The notes beneath the pieces were generated by a model, which did not search any database, was not told the DNA's origin, and worked only from the letters and a program-made list of their open reading frames with translations. Shown piece by piece: positions 8,059-16,648 of a stretch of DNA of 46,463 nt. The stretch comes from Brumimicrobium sp964585545 (GTDB lineage Bacteria; Bacteroidota; Bacteroidia; Flavobacteriales_D; Crocinitomicaceae). Position numbers and translations under genes: made by a program. Numbering within the stretch: the first letter of the stretch is position 1; each line of letters opens with the position of its first letter. The DNA lies in NCBI GenBank assembly GCA_964585545.1, contig CAZPDT010000019.1, positions 1-46,463 of the forward strand. The letters are read 5' to 3'.

Positions 8059-9102
8059 CTAATGGTGATTGATTAGCTTATCAACGATTTCATCGAGCGT
8101 ATTTTGATATTTTTCTACGTTGGCTAATCCATCTTGGTGCAAAGCTTCCAAATTTTTGGGTTCTGCATTGTCCATTTCAATATCTGCTGAAAAAATTTGA
8201 GGTTGAATGCGATGATAATCTACAGCGTCCTTTTCATCAAGGGTATCATACATCTGTCTTAACTGATAATCAACTGTTTCTGAATTGCCATTCATCATAA
8301 TATCGATAAGAGGCTTTATCCATTTTACTTGATTGGCGTTTTTGAAATCACGATAAGGATAAGGTACTTTATTTACCCCTGTACCTAGAGAAACCAAAAG
8401 CATATCTTTTGCTGTTGGATGATTTGGCTTTTGTTCGTCATTAAGCGCTTCTGTAAAACGAATCGTCCTGGCTTCCGAATAGGCACAAAGAGCGGGGTTA
8501 TTGGCAAAAACACCTCCATCAATAAAGGTATGTTTTACACCGTATAACGATTTTATTTGTACAGGCTCAAAATAAGTGGGGGCAGCACTGGTGGCTCTTG
8601 CAATGTCTTTGAGATAAAAATTCTTGGTGTCCAATTGAGCGTCTACACTTGTGAAGAAACTGGCTTTCCGCTTCTCCATGCCATAAGCTGTTATTAATGA
8701 AGGCTTTAACAATTCTTTGAGTTGTGTATTCCCAAAATACGCTTTCAATATCTTTTCTAATTGTGCAGCATCATACTTTTCGTCTAAAAGTCCGCCTAAA
8801 CTGGTTAACTTTCTCCGAAAAGAAACATCAAAAATTTTATGTCCATTTTTTAAATACAGATCTACAGCCTCTTGTGCACTGAACTTATAATCCCCATTGC
8901 TGTCTGGACAAAGAAAAAGCAATGACAATATTCCTCCAGTACTTGTTCCTGCAATTAAATCAAAGTATTGACCAATAGAAGCTCCTTTATTCCCTGTTTT
9001 CTTCTTTATTTTTTTCTCAACATAGGTAAGAATTGTGCCAGGCAATATTCCTCGTATACCACCACCATCAATAGATAAAATACGTACTTTTTTCATAATC
9101 AA
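8059..9102 (-). CDS. Patatin-like phospholipase
   Basis: Patatin-fold hydrolases release fatty acids from phospholipids using a Ser-Asp dyad. All three signatures are present: the oxyanion loop DGGGIRG (12-18), the nucleophile elbow GTSTGG with Ser54, and Asp195 in DGGVFANNP. There is no signal peptide and no obvious membrane helix, so it is probably cytosolic or peripheral. Length (347) fits plant-patatin/CapV-like members. Either ATG 9102 or ATG 9096 could be the start. It lies 54 bases downstream of the VWA gene on the same strand. CapV relatives are effectors of CBASS anti-phage systems, but no nucleotidyltransferase or ubiquitin-like partner is adjacent, so a metabolic or lipid-turnover role is equally likely. 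Confidence 0.88.
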   Translation of the reverse strand: MIMKKVRILSIDGGGIRGILPGTILTYVEKKIKKKTGNKGASIGQYFDLIAGTSTGGILSLLFLCPDSNGDYKFSAQEAVDLYLKNGHKIFDVSFRRKLTSLGGLLDEKYDAAQLEKILKAYFGNTQLKELLKPSLITAYGMEKRKASFFTSVDAQLDTKNFYLKDIARATSAAPTYFEPVQIKSLYGVKHTFIDGGVFANNPALCAYSEARTIRFTEALNDEQKPNHPTAKDMLLVSLGTGVNKVPYPYRDFKNANQVKWIKPLIDIMMNGNSETVDYQLRQMYDTLDEKDAVDYHRIQPQIFSADIEMDNAEPKNLEALHQDGLANVEKYQNTLDEIVDKLINHH

Positions 9103-9156
9103 TAATTTGGTGTTAGCAATATAGTTGTTTTTATTAAAAAAAGGCGCTTCTACTGA

Positions 9157-11241
9157 CTAATATGCTCCTGAATACCTTCTGATTAGCCATTCTGTTGTAA
9201 AAAGTGCAACAATAAGTAACAACAACCAAAAGTAATCAACCAAGTTGTGATAGGCACTTGATTCGTAGGCAACAGGAGAAATGTCAGAACGATCGGCAAT
9301 GTCTTTTATGATAGATTGATAATCATTTAGCAATGCAAATTTACCACCACTATTTTCTGCCATCTGCCTCAATAATTGATGGTTGGCTTTGGTGGTTTGC
9401 TTTTCTATTGATAAGTCTTTAACAGCAAAAGCACCTTCTTTGCTGTATTCTTTATTGTTAAATGTTGTTGATGCCTTCCAAGTGTATCGACCAGCTTCTA
9501 ATTTACCAAGGTTGAGACGGTAATCTTTATCGAGTGGTAAAAAAGCATATTTATAAGTTTCTTCATCTTTCTTCTTCAATTGAAAATGAACGGTAGGCGT
9601 TGTAATTGGCTCATAACTTTCATTATAAAACAAAGCACGAACAATAAGGTCTTCATCATTACGCTCAACGGATGGCATATTAATTCTCAATCGTGAAGTG
9701 TTTTCTTTTATAATCAGGTATTCTACGGTTTTTCTTACAATCTCATTGAAATGATCATGGGTTTGATTCAATTGATAATCAGCAAGACTCCAACTCCATA
9801 TTCCTGCTCCATAGGTAATTGCAAATTTTTGATTTCCTCTTTTATAGAAATAAAATAAAGGATCTTTTTTGGTTACTTTTCCTAATTTTTGAAAAGCAAG
9901 AATTGAACTAATATCTCCAAACTCAACACTGCCGTATGGGACTTTCAAAGGAGGAAAATTGTCAATTGCCTTGCGTGTCTCTGTATCGAGCTGAAACAAA
10001 TTAAACGCTTGATTAAAAGCAGCGTTCACATTGTCCGTTTGATTATTTTTAATGATTTCCCCAGGCAGTGACAGTTTTGCAAGGGTGGATGAAGACGTTT
10101 GCGGTGTAACAATAAACCATTTGGGTATATCGGTCTGTACAATTTTTTGAAATGCACCTTGATTCTGCCCTACTCCTGGATTGTACCAGATAATTAAATC
10201 ATATGGGCTTAGTTCTTTTGGCAAATCATCTAATGTTACGGATGTAATCTTGATATTTTTCTCGGGTGTTAAACTCAATTTAATTTGTCCCATATCAGGC
10301 CCCAATGATTCTGAAACCATTAACACATCGCTCCTGTCGTCTAAAACTTCAACATAAAAAGACTTTTGATTGTTATCCAAATTGAATTCATTGTCTAAAG
10401 ACTGTATACGTACAGTATATTCATGGATTCCAACACTTTTAGCATCAATGTAAAATTTTGTTCTAACCAAACTGTAATTGTTGTCCTGATGCTGCAATAA
10501 TTTTGAAGCGAGCTCCTTGCCATCTTCTAACAATTGGATCTTAAATTTTTTATTGGGCGTTAAATTCCCTTCAACAGTAACCTCAACTGGAAATTTATTG
10601 CCTAAAAATGCAATTTCATTGGTCGTAACCGTTTGAATGAGGTGGTCTACTTTTTGAATGGTATCGCCTACGCCTAATGTGTAAATGGGAGTACGCTTAA
10701 ACTTATCTGCTGGGATTAATGGTGTAGTTCCTGCATTAAAATTGCCGTCAGAAAGAACAACAATAGCTCCAATATTTCTACCGTAATATTTATTATAGAG
10801 TTTATCTATAGCTTTACTTAAGTTGGTTTTTTTATTATTAAAATCAATTGAATCAATATTTTGAAGCTCACTATCTAAAGTAAAAATTAAATGATTGTAA
10901 TCTCTTGAAAATGCAGAGTTGGTTGATTGAAGAAATTGTTTGGTTTGATTTTTAACACTATTGCTGTCGGCGTAATTGAGCATCGATTGAGAGTTATCAA
11001 CAAGAGTTATGATATAGGGTTTTCGTACTTTTTTATCAATTCCTTTAATGAGAATACCCACAAGCAATATGCCCAATAGGAATAAACCTGAGCTTCTCAA
11101 TGCAATTAAAAGATAACGTTTTCCTTTTGAGATTTCTTTAATCCAGGATTTTCTTCTATAATAAAACAGTCCTATTACAACCACAAATATTGCCCACAAA
11201 ATGAGTGTCCATAAAGGTATATCGCTGTAATATTCAGTCAT
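9157..11241 (-). CDS. VWA domain-containing membrane protein
   Basis: The N-terminus carries two membrane helices (~10-28 and ~43-66) and then a von Willebrand A-like region starting PYIITLVDNSQSM. Residues 82-86 (DNSQS) give the DxSxS MIDAS metal site, and VVLSDGNFNAGTTP supplies the later acidic loop. The long middle is beta-rich with Ig-like character (VTVEGNLTPNKKFKIQLLEDG), and a final helix (~666-686) is followed by RRYSGAY. The arrangement (paired N-terminal helices, VWA, extracytoplasmic beta domains, C-terminal helix) is widespread and uncharacterised in Bacteroidota, broadly similar to BatA/BatB-like proteins. Here it lacks an adjacent MoxR ATPase. It probably forms an operon with the dehydrogenase upstream (27-base gap) and the patatin gene downstream. 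Confidence 0.75.
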   Translation of the reverse strand: MTEYYSDIPLWTLILWAIFVVVIGLFYYRRKSWIKEISKGKRYLLIALRSSGLFLLGILLVGILIKGIDKKVRKPYIITLVDNSQSMLNYADSNSVKNQTKQFLQSTNSAFSRDYNHLIFTLDSELQNIDSIDFNNKKTNLSKAIDKLYNKYYGRNIGAIVVLSDGNFNAGTTPLIPADKFKRTPIYTLGVGDTIQKVDHLIQTVTTNEIAFLGNKFPVEVTVEGNLTPNKKFKIQLLEDGKELASKLLQHQDNNYSLVRTKFYIDAKSVGIHEYTVRIQSLDNEFNLDNNQKSFYVEVLDDRSDVLMVSESLGPDMGQIKLSLTPEKNIKITSVTLDDLPKELSPYDLIIWYNPGVGQNQGAFQKIVQTDIPKWFIVTPQTSSSTLAKLSLPGEIIKNNQTDNVNAAFNQAFNLFQLDTETRKAIDNFPPLKVPYGSVEFGDISSILAFQKLGKVTKKDPLFYFYKRGNQKFAITYGAGIWSWSLADYQLNQTHDHFNEIVRKTVEYLIIKENTSRLRINMPSVERNDEDLIVRALFYNESYEPITTPTVHFQLKKKDEETYKYAFLPLDKDYRLNLGKLEAGRYTWKASTTFNNKEYSKEGAFAVKDLSIEKQTTKANHQLLRQMAENSGGKFALLNDYQSIIKDIADRSDISPVAYESSAYHNLVDYFWLLLLIVALFTTEWLIRRYSGAY

Positions 11242-11268
11242 TAGACGTCAATAACTTTTAAATAAAGT

Positions 11269-12495
11269 TTACTCTTTTAGCTCTCCTTCAGCTAAATAAT
11301 CCTCAAGGTATTCAAAATATTTGGATAATTTACCCTCTTTGGTTGTTTCTGAAGCCCTTTCTATAATGAGGTCAGGATCTTCTCTAAACAATACGGGAAA
11401 AACTTTCTTGATAAGCTCACTACCAAAATCCATTGAGGCATCTTTGGGGAGTTCACAAGGTAAATTATCTACTGCCATCACTGCGATTGCATCGCTGTCT
11501 TTATAATCAACCTCTCGCTCTTTCATTGGATTGTATCCATAAATGGGGTCGGCTATTGTACTAGGACGGATTGTAGAAGCAACAGGTCCATCAATATCAC
11601 AAGAAATATCTGCGATTACTGAAGTGCGTATACCATCAACCTTTAAGTCATCACGTGTAAAAAGATACGGAGCATCTGATTGCCAGAAATGACATGCGAT
11701 ATAAAGATCAGCAGTTTTCAAATAACGTGGAAAAGTGGAAGTGTGTCCTGAACCATCGGCATAAAACGCCTTTTTATCAAAGGGTTTACCATCATTTCTT
11801 TTGTTGTATTCCGCTACAGATAAATGGGTGTATACAGGGCCATCAGTATAGTCATTGCTCAAAAACTCATCGGGTGTTACTTCTGCAATTGGCAATTGGC
11901 CTAATATTTCTAATGCACCATGACCTACCCTTCCAAATCCGGTAAGAACGAGTTTAAAATCTTTTGGAAGTTGAATTTTACTCAATTCGGTTTCCATTTC
12001 TTTCCGATCCTCACATTTATGGGCAGGTTTAAGTGTATACAAAGAATGTTTGTGACCATAAGTTAAAAAGGCATTGTAACAACCAACAATTCCTGCATAA
12101 CGACCAAAACCAATAATTCTATTCCCATTCTTATTGGTCAGTGCTTCGTAATCGGTAAGCTTTATTTTTTTATCAAGGATAGCTTGCAACAAATTTCTGT
12201 TATACGGTTGCTCTTTTAGGGTATGAGAGAAGAAGAAGAAATGTTTGTTTGGAATTAAATCTTCAATGTTTACTTCTTTGACGCCCATGATAATATCGCA
12301 GTCATGTAGGTCTTTAACAACAGGTATTCCCAGTTTTTCATAAGCTTCGTCTGGAAAAGAACGAATTGGACTCTTCTGAACCTTAATTTCAACCCCTGGA
12401 TATTCTCCAATAACGCGAAGACACTGTTCGGGAGAAAGCGGTACACGTCGATCGGGCGGTACTTTCCCTTCCCTAATAATTCCTAACTTTATCAT
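11269..12495 (-). CDS. Saccharopine/alanine dehydrogenase family NAD-dependent enzyme
   Basis: The 408-residue protein belongs to the alanine dehydrogenase/pyridine nucleotide transhydrogenase/saccharopine dehydrogenase (Lys1-type) superfamily. The N-terminus MIKLGIIREGKVPPDRRVPLSP is the family signature. K73 (GVKEV) and H91 (FFSHT) fall where catalytic Lys and His lie in Lys1, and GFGRVGHGAL (~186-195) is the nucleotide-binding loop. The Lys1-type features (FFFFSHTLKEQPYNR, CHFWQSDAPYLF) favour saccharopine dehydrogenase-like over alanine dehydrogenase, but no other lysine-catabolism gene is present to confirm a substrate. A TAnnTTTG element precedes it, and it probably heads the three-gene minus-strand operon. 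Confidence 0.78.
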   Translation of the reverse strand: MIKLGIIREGKVPPDRRVPLSPEQCLRVIGEYPGVEIKVQKSPIRSFPDEAYEKLGIPVVKDLHDCDIIMGVKEVNIEDLIPNKHFFFFSHTLKEQPYNRNLLQAILDKKIKLTDYEALTNKNGNRIIGFGRYAGIVGCYNAFLTYGHKHSLYTLKPAHKCEDRKEMETELSKIQLPKDFKLVLTGFGRVGHGALEILGQLPIAEVTPDEFLSNDYTDGPVYTHLSVAEYNKRNDGKPFDKKAFYADGSGHTSTFPRYLKTADLYIACHFWQSDAPYLFTRDDLKVDGIRTSVIADISCDIDGPVASTIRPSTIADPIYGYNPMKEREVDYKDSDAIAVMAVDNLPCELPKDASMDFGSELIKKVFPVLFREDPDLIIERASETTKEGKLSKYFEYLEDYLAEGELKE

Positions 12496-12537
12496 TTATT
12501 TAATGTATTTTTTTACTTTGACTTTTACAAAAATAGT

Positions 12538-12545
12538 AGAATTAT
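12538..12545 (-). promoter_or_regulatory. TAnnTTTG promoter element of the dehydrogenase operon
   Basis: The minus strand reads TATTTTTG 42 bases before the ATG at 12495. It is the only exact match in this gap on that strand that I found. Confidence 0.45.
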
Positions 12546-12631
12546 AGGAATTTGTAGAATTGTCATTGTTAATTGGGTGATTTTATTTGAATTCTCGGCA
12601 CAAAATAATTTTAACAAAAAGTTGAGCATAC

Positions 12632-12729
12632 AGTAATCGAACAATTCGTAATTCTCCAATTCATAATTGAACCATTCATAATTGAACAATTCGTAATTCC
12701 CCAATTCATAATTGAACTATTCGTAATCC
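12632..12729. repeat. Degenerate ~14-bp tandem repeats (AATTCrTAATT…)
   Basis: Six to seven imperfect units of the type aattcgtaattctcc / aattcataattgaac follow one another, with a higher-order period of about 45 bases repeated roughly twice. The block lies immediately after the stop of the TonB receptor gene and upstream of the dehydrogenase operon. Units are contiguous without unique spacers, so this is not a CRISPR. Confidence 0.7.
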
Positions 12730-12738
12730 TCTCTTTTC

Positions 12739-15165
12739 TCACATCATTCCAGGCTCTCCTCCTTCTGGTCTCGGACCTCGACTAGGCTGTTCCCGAACTT
12801 TTAAGTTTCCAAATTTATAAGACAATGTCAAATAAAAGCGTCTTGTCGTCCATTTAAACTCAGTTTCTTGTTGAATTTCGCCTTGAGAAGCCTCCACTTT
12901 AAAGCTTTTTTGGTTAAAAATATCGCTTACTCTAAAACCAACAACGAGGTTTTTGTCGAAAAAAGAACGGGTAATTCCAACATCGAAACCTGGAGAAAAT
13001 TGATACATTCCTTGTACTGTATATCTAGGAGCATAATAACCACCCATAATTTGAATATTCGTTGTGTTTTTAAATAAGGAGAAGGTCATCCTCATCTTTG
13101 CATCCCAGGTTATCCCTTTATTGCTTAAATCCATTCCTTGATAATGGGCAGATAGTCGACTTTCATAGGCATTGAATGAAATCATGTTCTTCCACCAGGA
13201 AAAAGGATTATAGTTTCCAATTAATTCAACTCCATAATCATAACCTTTATCGATGTTGGCAAAGGTACTTACCGCCACTCCATCGTCATGGAATATCTTT
13301 ATACGCTGTATCTTGTCAACAGTCTCTTTAAAATAAAGTGTACCAGTGAAGCTGCCCTTTTTCCATATTTTCTCATAACCCAACTCATAAGAATTAATGT
13401 ATTCCGGACGCAAATTAGGGTTTCCTTGTCTCAGGTTGAGTGGGTCACTGTGAATAGGAAAAGGATTGAGATTCCAAGCGTTTGGACGATTAATCCTACG
13501 ACTATAGCTCGCAAACAGATTGCCTCTTTTCTCATCTCCTAATAAAAGATGAGCAGAGGGAAACAGGCTGAAATAATCATAACTTAGAGATTCGTTGGTA
13601 GTTACAAAATAAGGATCTATGAAAGCTTGCTCTAGACGCAAGCCGGCTTGGTATTTAAAAATATCAGAAACTTTGTGTTTAAATATTCCATAGGTAGAAA
13701 AAGTCTTCTCTTTGTATTCTAATTCATTACTTTCGATTGTATTGAGTACCATTTCTCCAGTTAATGTATCGTAATCTTCCAAATTGTTCTTTTCATTCAT
13801 TCCATTTATTCTGGTCTCAATTCCTGTTTCATACCCTAATTTCTTATTGATATCTCGAACCAAGTCGGCTGAAAATGTAAACTTATTGTTTCCTCCACCT
13901 CTTTCTTGGGTTTGTCTACTATTAGCCGTTGGTAATGGGGTTCCAGACGCCATAAAATGAGATTCAGTATACTCACCTGTTGTTCGACGGTACCCAAAAG
14001 ATTGTGTACCTGCAAGAATTAGATTTCCTTTTTTATCTTTAAAATCAAGTTTATAATTGGCATTGATATCTAGTGATCTGCGATTGGTTGGGTTCGGCGC
14101 ATATCTGTTCCAGTATTGATCCAAATTATCGTTGTAATACAATTCGTAGTCATGATCTCCTATTCTCATCTGATCGGCGTACCTTCCGCTAACAGAAATG
14201 CCCAATACTTGATTCCTTTTAATAAAGAAATCAGTTCCAATATTGGCTGTGTGACTGCGTCTTAAATCAGAACCATCCCTAACAAGGTCTAAGTATTCTG
14301 TTGTATCATTGTATTTTGAATAGCGCTTACTTCGACCATCGCTAACACTTTCTCTATAATTAAATGAATAATTAGTATAGAAGTTCACCTTTTCATTTCT
14401 AAAATTAAAATTAACACTTCCATTGTACAAGTTATGCGTTGCAGCAGTCAACTGAATTTTTGTATTTGCACCTCTCAATTTTTTCTTTTTAAGCACAATA
14501 TTTATAATCCCAGCTGTTCCTTCAGGATTGTATTTCGCAGATGGATTTGTAATGACTTCAATTTTTTCAATGGCACTCGCAGGTATTCCTGCTAAAGGAT
14601 CATCTCCGCTTGTCATCGCACTCTCCCTTCCATCAATTAATATTTTTACATTTTGATTTCCTCGCAAAGAAACGTTTCCTTCATTATCGACATCAACAGA
14701 AGGAATGTTATTGAGTAGATCTATAGCTTCACCCCCCATTGCAGTCATGTCCTTTTCAACATTATAACTTCTTTTATCAATGCTGGTTTCCATATAAGGT
14801 GTTTCTCCTTTAACCTCAACTTCATCAAATTCTTGCCCTTTCAAAGGCACCAATTCTATATTTCCCAGATTTAGTATTTGTTTATTTTTAATGATGTTTA
14901 AATCTTGAATGGAGTATTCTTCAAAGCCAAAGAACGTGACCACTGCATAATATTTTCCTTTAGGAATTTTATCAATCTCCACTTTTCCCAATTCATTTGA
15001 ATACGCACCTTTTATTACTGTGGAGTCCTGAAGGGAAAACAATCGGAAATTAGCATATTCTATAGGGTTCTTATTGGCGTTTAAAACTTTTAGAACAATT
15101 CGACCTTGACTATAGGAGACAGAGGATAAAAGTAACAAACAAAAGGCAAATAAAATATGTCTCAT
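12739..15165 (-). CDS. TonB-dependent receptor / outer-membrane beta-barrel protein
   Basis: The protein begins with a signal peptide (MRHILFAFCLLLLSSVSYSQ). A carboxypeptidase-regulatory-like beta domain follows (~22-105, GRIVLKVLNANKNPIEYANFRLFSL), then a plug domain (~110-230) with MGGEAIDLLNNIPSVDVDNEGNVSLRG and the IEKIEVITNPSAKYNPEGTAGIINIVLKKK segment. A long barrel region of the 'outer membrane beta-barrel family' type covers the rest (~240-790). It would import or sense a substrate across the outer membrane with TonB energy. There is no SusD partner, so a polysaccharide-utilisation role is not supported. The C-terminus ends in a Pro/Gly-rich tail (RGPRPEGGEPGMM) instead of a terminal aromatic barrel strand. 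An inverted repeat lies just upstream. The ligand is unknown. Confidence 0.9.
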   Translation of the reverse strand: MRHILFAFCLLLLSSVSYSQGRIVLKVLNANKNPIEYANFRLFSLQDSTVIKGAYSNELGKVEIDKIPKGKYYAVVTFFGFEEYSIQDLNIIKNKQILNLGNIELVPLKGQEFDEVEVKGETPYMETSIDKRSYNVEKDMTAMGGEAIDLLNNIPSVDVDNEGNVSLRGNQNVKILIDGRESAMTSGDDPLAGIPASAIEKIEVITNPSAKYNPEGTAGIINIVLKKKKLRGANTKIQLTAATHNLYNGSVNFNFRNEKVNFYTNYSFNYRESVSDGRSKRYSKYNDTTEYLDLVRDGSDLRRSHTANIGTDFFIKRNQVLGISVSGRYADQMRIGDHDYELYYNDNLDQYWNRYAPNPTNRRSLDINANYKLDFKDKKGNLILAGTQSFGYRRTTGEYTESHFMASGTPLPTANSRQTQERGGGNNKFTFSADLVRDINKKLGYETGIETRINGMNEKNNLEDYDTLTGEMVLNTIESNELEYKEKTFSTYGIFKHKVSDIFKYQAGLRLEQAFIDPYFVTTNESLSYDYFSLFPSAHLLLGDEKRGNLFASYSRRINRPNAWNLNPFPIHSDPLNLRQGNPNLRPEYINSYELGYEKIWKKGSFTGTLYFKETVDKIQRIKIFHDDGVAVSTFANIDKGYDYGVELIGNYNPFSWWKNMISFNAYESRLSAHYQGMDLSNKGITWDAKMRMTFSLFKNTTNIQIMGGYYAPRYTVQGMYQFSPGFDVGITRSFFDKNLVVGFRVSDIFNQKSFKVEASQGEIQQETEFKWTTRRFYLTLSYKFGNLKVREQPSRGPRPEGGEPGMM

Positions 15166-15197
15166 AAAAAAATCAATAATTACACTAGAATATCAGT

Positions 15198-15226
15198 GAA
15201 AACAAATAAAAAAAAGATTTGTTTTC
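15198..15226. promoter_or_regulatory. Inverted repeat upstream of the TonB receptor
   Basis: GAAAACAAAT (15198-15207) pairs with ATTTGTTTTC (15217-15226) across a 9-base A-rich spacer, 33 bases upstream of the receptor start. It may be an operator or an mRNA-leader hairpin; the sequence alone cannot decide. Confidence 0.4.
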
Positions 15227-15661
15227 AAATTAACATAACTTATAAATGCATATATCTGCTTGTTGCATCGATAAATCAGATAAATGCTCTAAATTTAAAA
15301 GCTCCAAAGCTACAATTTTTATACCAATTATTATTCTTTTATACAACTATTGAAAATTAAAATATTCCAATTATTAAGCTAATCGATACCCAAAATTGAG
15401 GTCGCTTTATATCTTCTTAAAATAGAGTAACCTTTTAAAAATCATTCAAGTATGGTTTTTAAGGAATAAATGCAGTTATTAATCCTGTCCAATAAATCGA
15501 CTATTCATCACACAATCAGTTGATTAAGCTAAGCGTAAAATTGAACTATTTTATGTTACAAAAGACCTCTGTTTTGGAATGTGGGTTAAAAACTTGATAA
15601 GTTGTTCAAAAGTGAGAATTGATTGCCGATAACTCAAAGAATTTTATACTTTTAAAAGCGA

Positions 15662-15669
15662 TAACTTTG
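15662..15669 (+). promoter_or_regulatory. TAnnTTTG promoter element of the DUF4442/lipoprotein pair
   Basis: TAACTTTG, exact match, lies 28 bases before a GTG and 70 bases before the preferred ATG at 15740. Confidence 0.5.
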
Positions 15670-15739
15670 TTGTCAGATATACAACAATTAATATATAGTG
15701 ATAGGTCGAAGACAGTCACAACGAAAAACAGCACAAGAA

Positions 15740-16216
15740 ATGGGAAAAAATCAGATACCACTTAAAAAAATGAGACGTTTATTATGGAAAATGGGAATAT
15801 TTAAGATTCCCATGATTGCTTTTGTACGCCCAAAATTAATGCAACTTGATGAAAATACAAGTAAGGTAAATGTAAGACTTCGTCGCAGAACAAAAAACCA
15901 TTTAAATTCTATGTATTTTGGAAGTTTAGCTGTGGGAGCTGATGTTGCTGCCGGTCTTCACGCCTTTTATTTTGCCGAACTTTCTGGGACACGTATTTCT
16001 TTTGCTTTTAAAGCTGTAAAGTCTGAGTTTCATAAACGAGCGATGTCTGACGTGCAATTTATCTCAAATGAAGGTCAAAAGGTCAAAGCGACCTTTGATG
16101 AGGCTGTGAGAACTAAAGAACGCATCAATAAATGGATTCATGTCGATGTAAAAGACAGTAACAATGAGCTTGTCGCAACCTTTGAGATGGAGATTTCCGT
16201 AAAAGTAAAATCATGA
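15740..16216 (+). CDS. DUF4442 domain protein (hotdog-fold, thioesterase-like)
   Basis: The 158-residue protein matches the pattern of DUF4442 proteins, small hotdog-fold relatives of PaaI-type acyl-CoA thioesterases. Conserved stretches are VRLRRRTKNHLNSMYFGSLAVGADVAAGLHAFYF and FKAVKSEFHKRAMSDVQF. No activity has been established for the family, so thioesterase function is inference from the fold. I chose ATG 15740 (MGKNQIPLKKMRRLLW…); the frame opens 14 codons earlier at a GTG whose extra residues (IGRRQSQRKTAQE) look non-conserved. The stop overlaps the start of the next gene (ATGA), so the two are translationally coupled. Confidence 0.7.
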   Translation: MGKNQIPLKKMRRLLWKMGIFKIPMIAFVRPKLMQLDENTSKVNVRLRRRTKNHLNSMYFGSLAVGADVAAGLHAFYFAELSGTRISFAFKAVKSEFHKRAMSDVQFISNEGQKVKATFDEAVRTKERINKWIHVDVKDSNNELVATFEMEISVKVKS

Positions 16217-16641
16217 AAAAGTTTATTAATGTGTTCCTTATTGTTGTTCTATTTCAAGCTTGTAGCGCAGTAAAGGAACAGTCAAAGCAAGAAAAAAACA
16301 CAATGGAAGACCAGTTTATATTTGAAATAGTTATCATTAACAATGTGATGCCCTCTCCATCACCGCGAAAATATATGTATGCTATTATTAAGCTGCGCCC
16401 GAATCAAGGAAAATTAAAGAGCAATTGGAAATTGGTCTCATTTAAACTCAACCAAAAGCGATATAACACTTTTGATTACAGTCAATTTAAAGGTCGAAAC
16501 AGCTCCGAATACAGCAATATCATCAGGGAAATCCCAAAATCAAGTAAACGCCCCTGTAAAGCTGATGTTCTTATAGAAAATGAAGCAGGGAAACAATTGG
16601 AGTATTCTATTGAAAATGTACCTATTCAACAAGTACAATAA
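16213..16641 (+). CDS. Small lipoprotein of unknown function
   Basis: A type II signal peptide is clear: MKKFINVFLIVVLFQAC with the lipobox cysteine at residue 17, followed by a charged linker (SAVKEQSKQEKNT). The mature part (~120 residues) is beta-rich with a region KRYNTFDYSQFKGRNSSEYSNIIREIP and a single later Cys. I do not recognise a family. The four-base overlap with the DUF4442 gene indicates one operon, which would place a cytosolic hotdog protein and an envelope lipoprotein under one promoter. Confidence 0.7.
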   Translation: MKKFINVFLIVVLFQACSAVKEQSKQEKNTMEDQFIFEIVIINNVMPSPSPRKYMYAIIKLRPNQGKLKSNWKLVSFKLNQKRYNTFDYSQFKGRNSSEYSNIIREIPKSSKRPCKADVLIENEAGKQLEYSIENVPIQQVQ

Positions 16642-16648
16642 ACTGAAT

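Larger units (their letters stand above)
15166..15739. other. Intergenic region between divergent TonB receptor and DUF4442 genes
   Basis: About 570 AT-rich bases. They contain an inverted repeat near the receptor start (15198-15226), one TAnnTTTG element (15662-15669) pointing to the plus-strand gene, and no convincing coding frame. The short plus-strand frame here is lysine/isoleucine-rich low-complexity sequence. Confidence 0.5.

Noticed and set aside
8059..9102. CBASS anti-phage system built on the CapV-like patatin
   Set aside because: No CD-NTase, Cap2/Cap3 or other CBASS gene is adjacent; neighbours are a VWA protein and an E1 dehydrogenase.
12632..12729. CRISPR array
   Set aside because: Units are ~14 bp, contiguous and degenerate, without unique spacers, and no cas genes are present.
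15157..15360. Small plus-strand gene beside the TonB receptor
   Set aside because: Low-complexity Lys/Ile/Asn sequence, overlapping the receptor start and with no recognisable domain or promoter.
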